Part shown: piece after piece, positions 22,121-23,644 of the stretch | Layout: the number at the start of each line of letters is the position of its first letter | Position numbering within the stretch: the stretch's first letter is position 1 | Origin: a virus | DNA length: 23,644 nucleotides | Reading direction: 5' to 3' (one strand) | IMG/VR virus record: IMGVR_UViG_3300025684_000844 | Location: 1 to 23,644 of that record | Program-made: the position numbers and the translations under genes | Notes under the pieces: model-generated | The model's database searches: none | What the model saw: the letters and a program-made list of their open reading frames with translations, nothing else | Told to the model about the DNA's origin: nothing

Positions 22121-23644
22121 ATGGGAGCATTATTAGAATCAGGATTAGTTGGTAACATCGGGTTAAAACACCTAAAAGTTATCAAAGAAGACACAATCAA
22201 CAAATGGGACAAATTAGGCTTTTTAGAAGGTCTTAACGGTCACCAAAAAGAAAATGTAGCACAGTTATTTGAAAACCAAGCATCACATTTAATAAACGAA
22301 GCAGCACACACGGATTCATCAGGTTCTTTCGAAACTGTTGTATTCCCTATCGTAAGAAGAGTATTCTCTAAATTATTAGCTAACGATATCGTATCTGTAC
22401 AAGCGATGAACTTACCAATCGGTAAATTATTCTTCTTTGTACCTAAGATTCAAGAAAGAACTTCTACTGACGGACACTACGGAGTATACGGAGCACCAGG
22501 TAGCGAATTAGCACCAGATGCAGGTTTTGATGCAGGAGCTAAAAACTTATATGATAGATTTTACGAAGATGGGTCAAACGACTCAGGAATGTATGACTAT
22601 TCAAAAGGTAAATTCCAAGTTGCATCTTACGATAATACTGATGTTGATGAGTTAACAGTTACTTTTCCAGCAACTGGAGAAACAGAATCAAGATTATTAT
22701 TTACGGTTAAAGGTTTCCAAGACGCTGGAGCTGGTAAATTAGTAGGACCTAACGGTCAAGAAGTAGATTCTGAAGAATTTTTAGCTTCATTATCTGTTAA
22801 ATTTAACGATAAAGAAGTTGACTTTAGAGTAGTTACTCAAAAGTACGGTTCAGGTATCGTAGGTGGTTTAGTTAAAAAATCAACTCCAGCTGCTGGTGAA
22901 ACTCCAGGTGGTAGATACTTAAGTATCTGTGACGCTGATGGTATCATTCACTTAGAAGCTGATATCGAAGAGTACACTGAAGAAGGTTTCAAAGCATACG
23001 AATTTTTAGGAACTGAAACATTATCAGTTTCTTGGAGACAATACTTCGACATGGAATTTGAAGATGAAATCGGTGAGGTTTCTTTCGATTTAGAGTCGGT
23101 AACTGTTTCTGTAACAGAGAGAAAATTAAGAGCATCTTGGTCACCAGAATTGGCTCAAGACGTTTCTGCATTCCATAACATTGATGCTGAAGCTGAATTA
23201 ACGGCTTTATTATCAGAGCAAGTTGCAGCTGAAATCGATAGAGAAATCTTAAGAGATTTAAGAAAAGGTGCGGCATGGCAATTAAAGTGGGATTACAACG
23301 AGTGGAGATATGGTAACGGAGGTTCATCTTTCGCAGGTTACACTCAGAAAGATTGGAACCAAACGTTAATCACTAAGATTAACCAAGTTTCTGCACAAAT
23401 CCACAAATCTACCTTAAGAGGTGGAGCTAACTGGATTGTAGTTTCTTCTGAAGTTTCTGCGGTATTTGATGATTTAGAGTACTTCCACGTATCTAACGCA
23501 TCTCCTGAGCAAGATTCATACAACATGGGTATCGAGAAAGTAGGTACATTAGCAGGTAGATACCAAGTGTATAGAGACCCTTACTTCCCAGCAGGAAAAA
23601 TCTTAATGGGACATAAAGGTACATCTTTATTAGACACAGGTTAT
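22121..23644 (+). CDS. Major capsid protein, T4 gp23-like, 3' end outside window
   Basis: The frame opens at ATG 22121 and runs without a stop to the right edge, giving 508 residues; T4 gp23 has 521, so only the end is missing. Family stretches are PIVRRVFSKLLANDIVSVQ (75-93) and MNLPIGKLFFFVPKI (95-109), then SWSPELAQDVSAFHNIDAEAEL in the middle, and WIVVSSEVSAVFDDL and VYRDPYFPAGKILMGHKG near the end. T4 gp23 loses its first 65 residues by protease cleavage after a Glu; here LINE/AAHTD puts a matching site after E60. The product forms the hexamers of the head shell. No vertex protein (gp24) is seen within the window. The gene follows the scaffold after 34 AT-rich bases with no promoter box and no Shine-Dalgarno sequence, so it is probably co-transcribed. 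Confidence 0.96.
   Translation, partial: MGALLESGLVGNIGLKHLKVIKEDTINKWDKLGFLEGLNGHQKENVAQLFENQASHLINEAAHTDSSGSFETVVFPIVRRVFSKLLANDIVSVQAMNLPIGKLFFFVPKIQERTSTDGHYGVYGAPGSELAPDAGFDAGAKNLYDRFYEDGSNDSGMYDYSKGKFQVASYDNTDVDELTVTFPATGETESRLLFTVKGFQDAGAGKLVGPNGQEVDSEEFLASLSVKFNDKEVDFRVVTQKYGSGIVGGLVKKSTPAAGETPGGRYLSICDADGIIHLEADIEEYTEEGFKAYEFLGTETLSVSWRQYFDMEFEDEIGEVSFDLESVTVSVTERKLRASWSPELAQDVSAFHNIDAEAELTALLSEQVAAEIDREILRDLRKGAAWQLKWDYNEWRYGNGGSSFAGYTQKDWNQTLITKINQVSAQIHKSTLRGGANWIVVSSEVSAVFDDLEYFHVSNASPEQDSYNMGIEKVGTLAGRYQVYRDPYFPAGKILMGHKGTSLLDTGY

Noticed and set aside
1-23644. A bacterial chromosome segment carrying a prophage, because of dnaK, clpC and rpsU
   Set aside because: These genes are interleaved with phage genes on both sides, there is no integrase or attachment repeat, and T4-type phages are not known as typical prophages. 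A chimeric assembly cannot be fully excluded from one window.
1-23644. tRNA genes, CRISPR arrays, insertion sequences
   Set aside because: By eye I found no cloverleaf with a TTCGA-type loop, no regularly spaced direct repeats and no transposase. A tRNA or repeat search program would be the decisive test.

Overview
This window is a piece of a large T4-related (myovirus-type) phage genome that very probably infects a member of the Bacteroidota. The phage identity rests on a recognisable head and packaging set on the + strand: large terminase (gp17-like, 14806-16572), portal (gp20-like, 16629-18470), prohead protease (gp21-like, 20104-20793), scaffold (gp22-like, 20887-22086) and major capsid protein (gp23-like, from 22121 and running off the right edge). 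The Bacteroidota host is inferred from three things: AT-rich DNA, no Shine-Dalgarno sequence before almost any start, and promoters of the TTG / TAnnTTTG type in front of dnaK, clpC and the peptidase gene. The ClpC and DnaK sequences also look Bacteroidota-like.

Layout. 1-2305: 3' part of a large protein ending in a T4-type lysozyme domain. 2297-5447 (- strand): an M20 metallopeptidase and an N-domain-less ClpC. 5448-5719: divergent control region with two host-type promoters and an inverted repeat. 5720-7573: a complete DnaK, closed by a strong terminator. 7669-8665: a KTSC-domain protein overlapping a nucleotidyltransferase-fold protein. 8737-12885: four tightly packed genes for unrecognised, mostly acidic, probably structural proteins, closed by a terminator. 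12968-16572: a glycosyltransferase-like protein, a DegT-type sugar aminotransferase and the terminase in one unit. 16629-23644: portal, putative core protein, a phage ribosomal protein bS21 on the - strand, an unknown protein, protease, scaffold and capsid.

Expression logic. The chaperone and protease genes have host-type promoters, as expected for early expression by host RNA polymerase. Eight other sites carry an exact TATTTATA box, always intergenic and just upstream of a gene: seven on the + strand and one on the - strand in front of bS21. This looks like the phage late promoter. It reads as the reverse complement of the T4 late box TATAAATA. In three places a terminator hairpin is followed directly by such a box, which cuts the region into discrete late units.

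The most interesting biology is a takeover set: DnaK, a ClpC that keeps a ClpP-docking tripeptide but lacks its adaptor-binding N domain, a PepT-like peptidase, and a bS21 homologue. In Bacteroidota, bS21 helps hide the anti-Shine-Dalgarno sequence of the ribosome. I saw no tRNA, CRISPR array, insertion sequence or integrase, and no gene-free stretch longer than 300 bases; the longest is the 272-base gap between clpC and dnaK.
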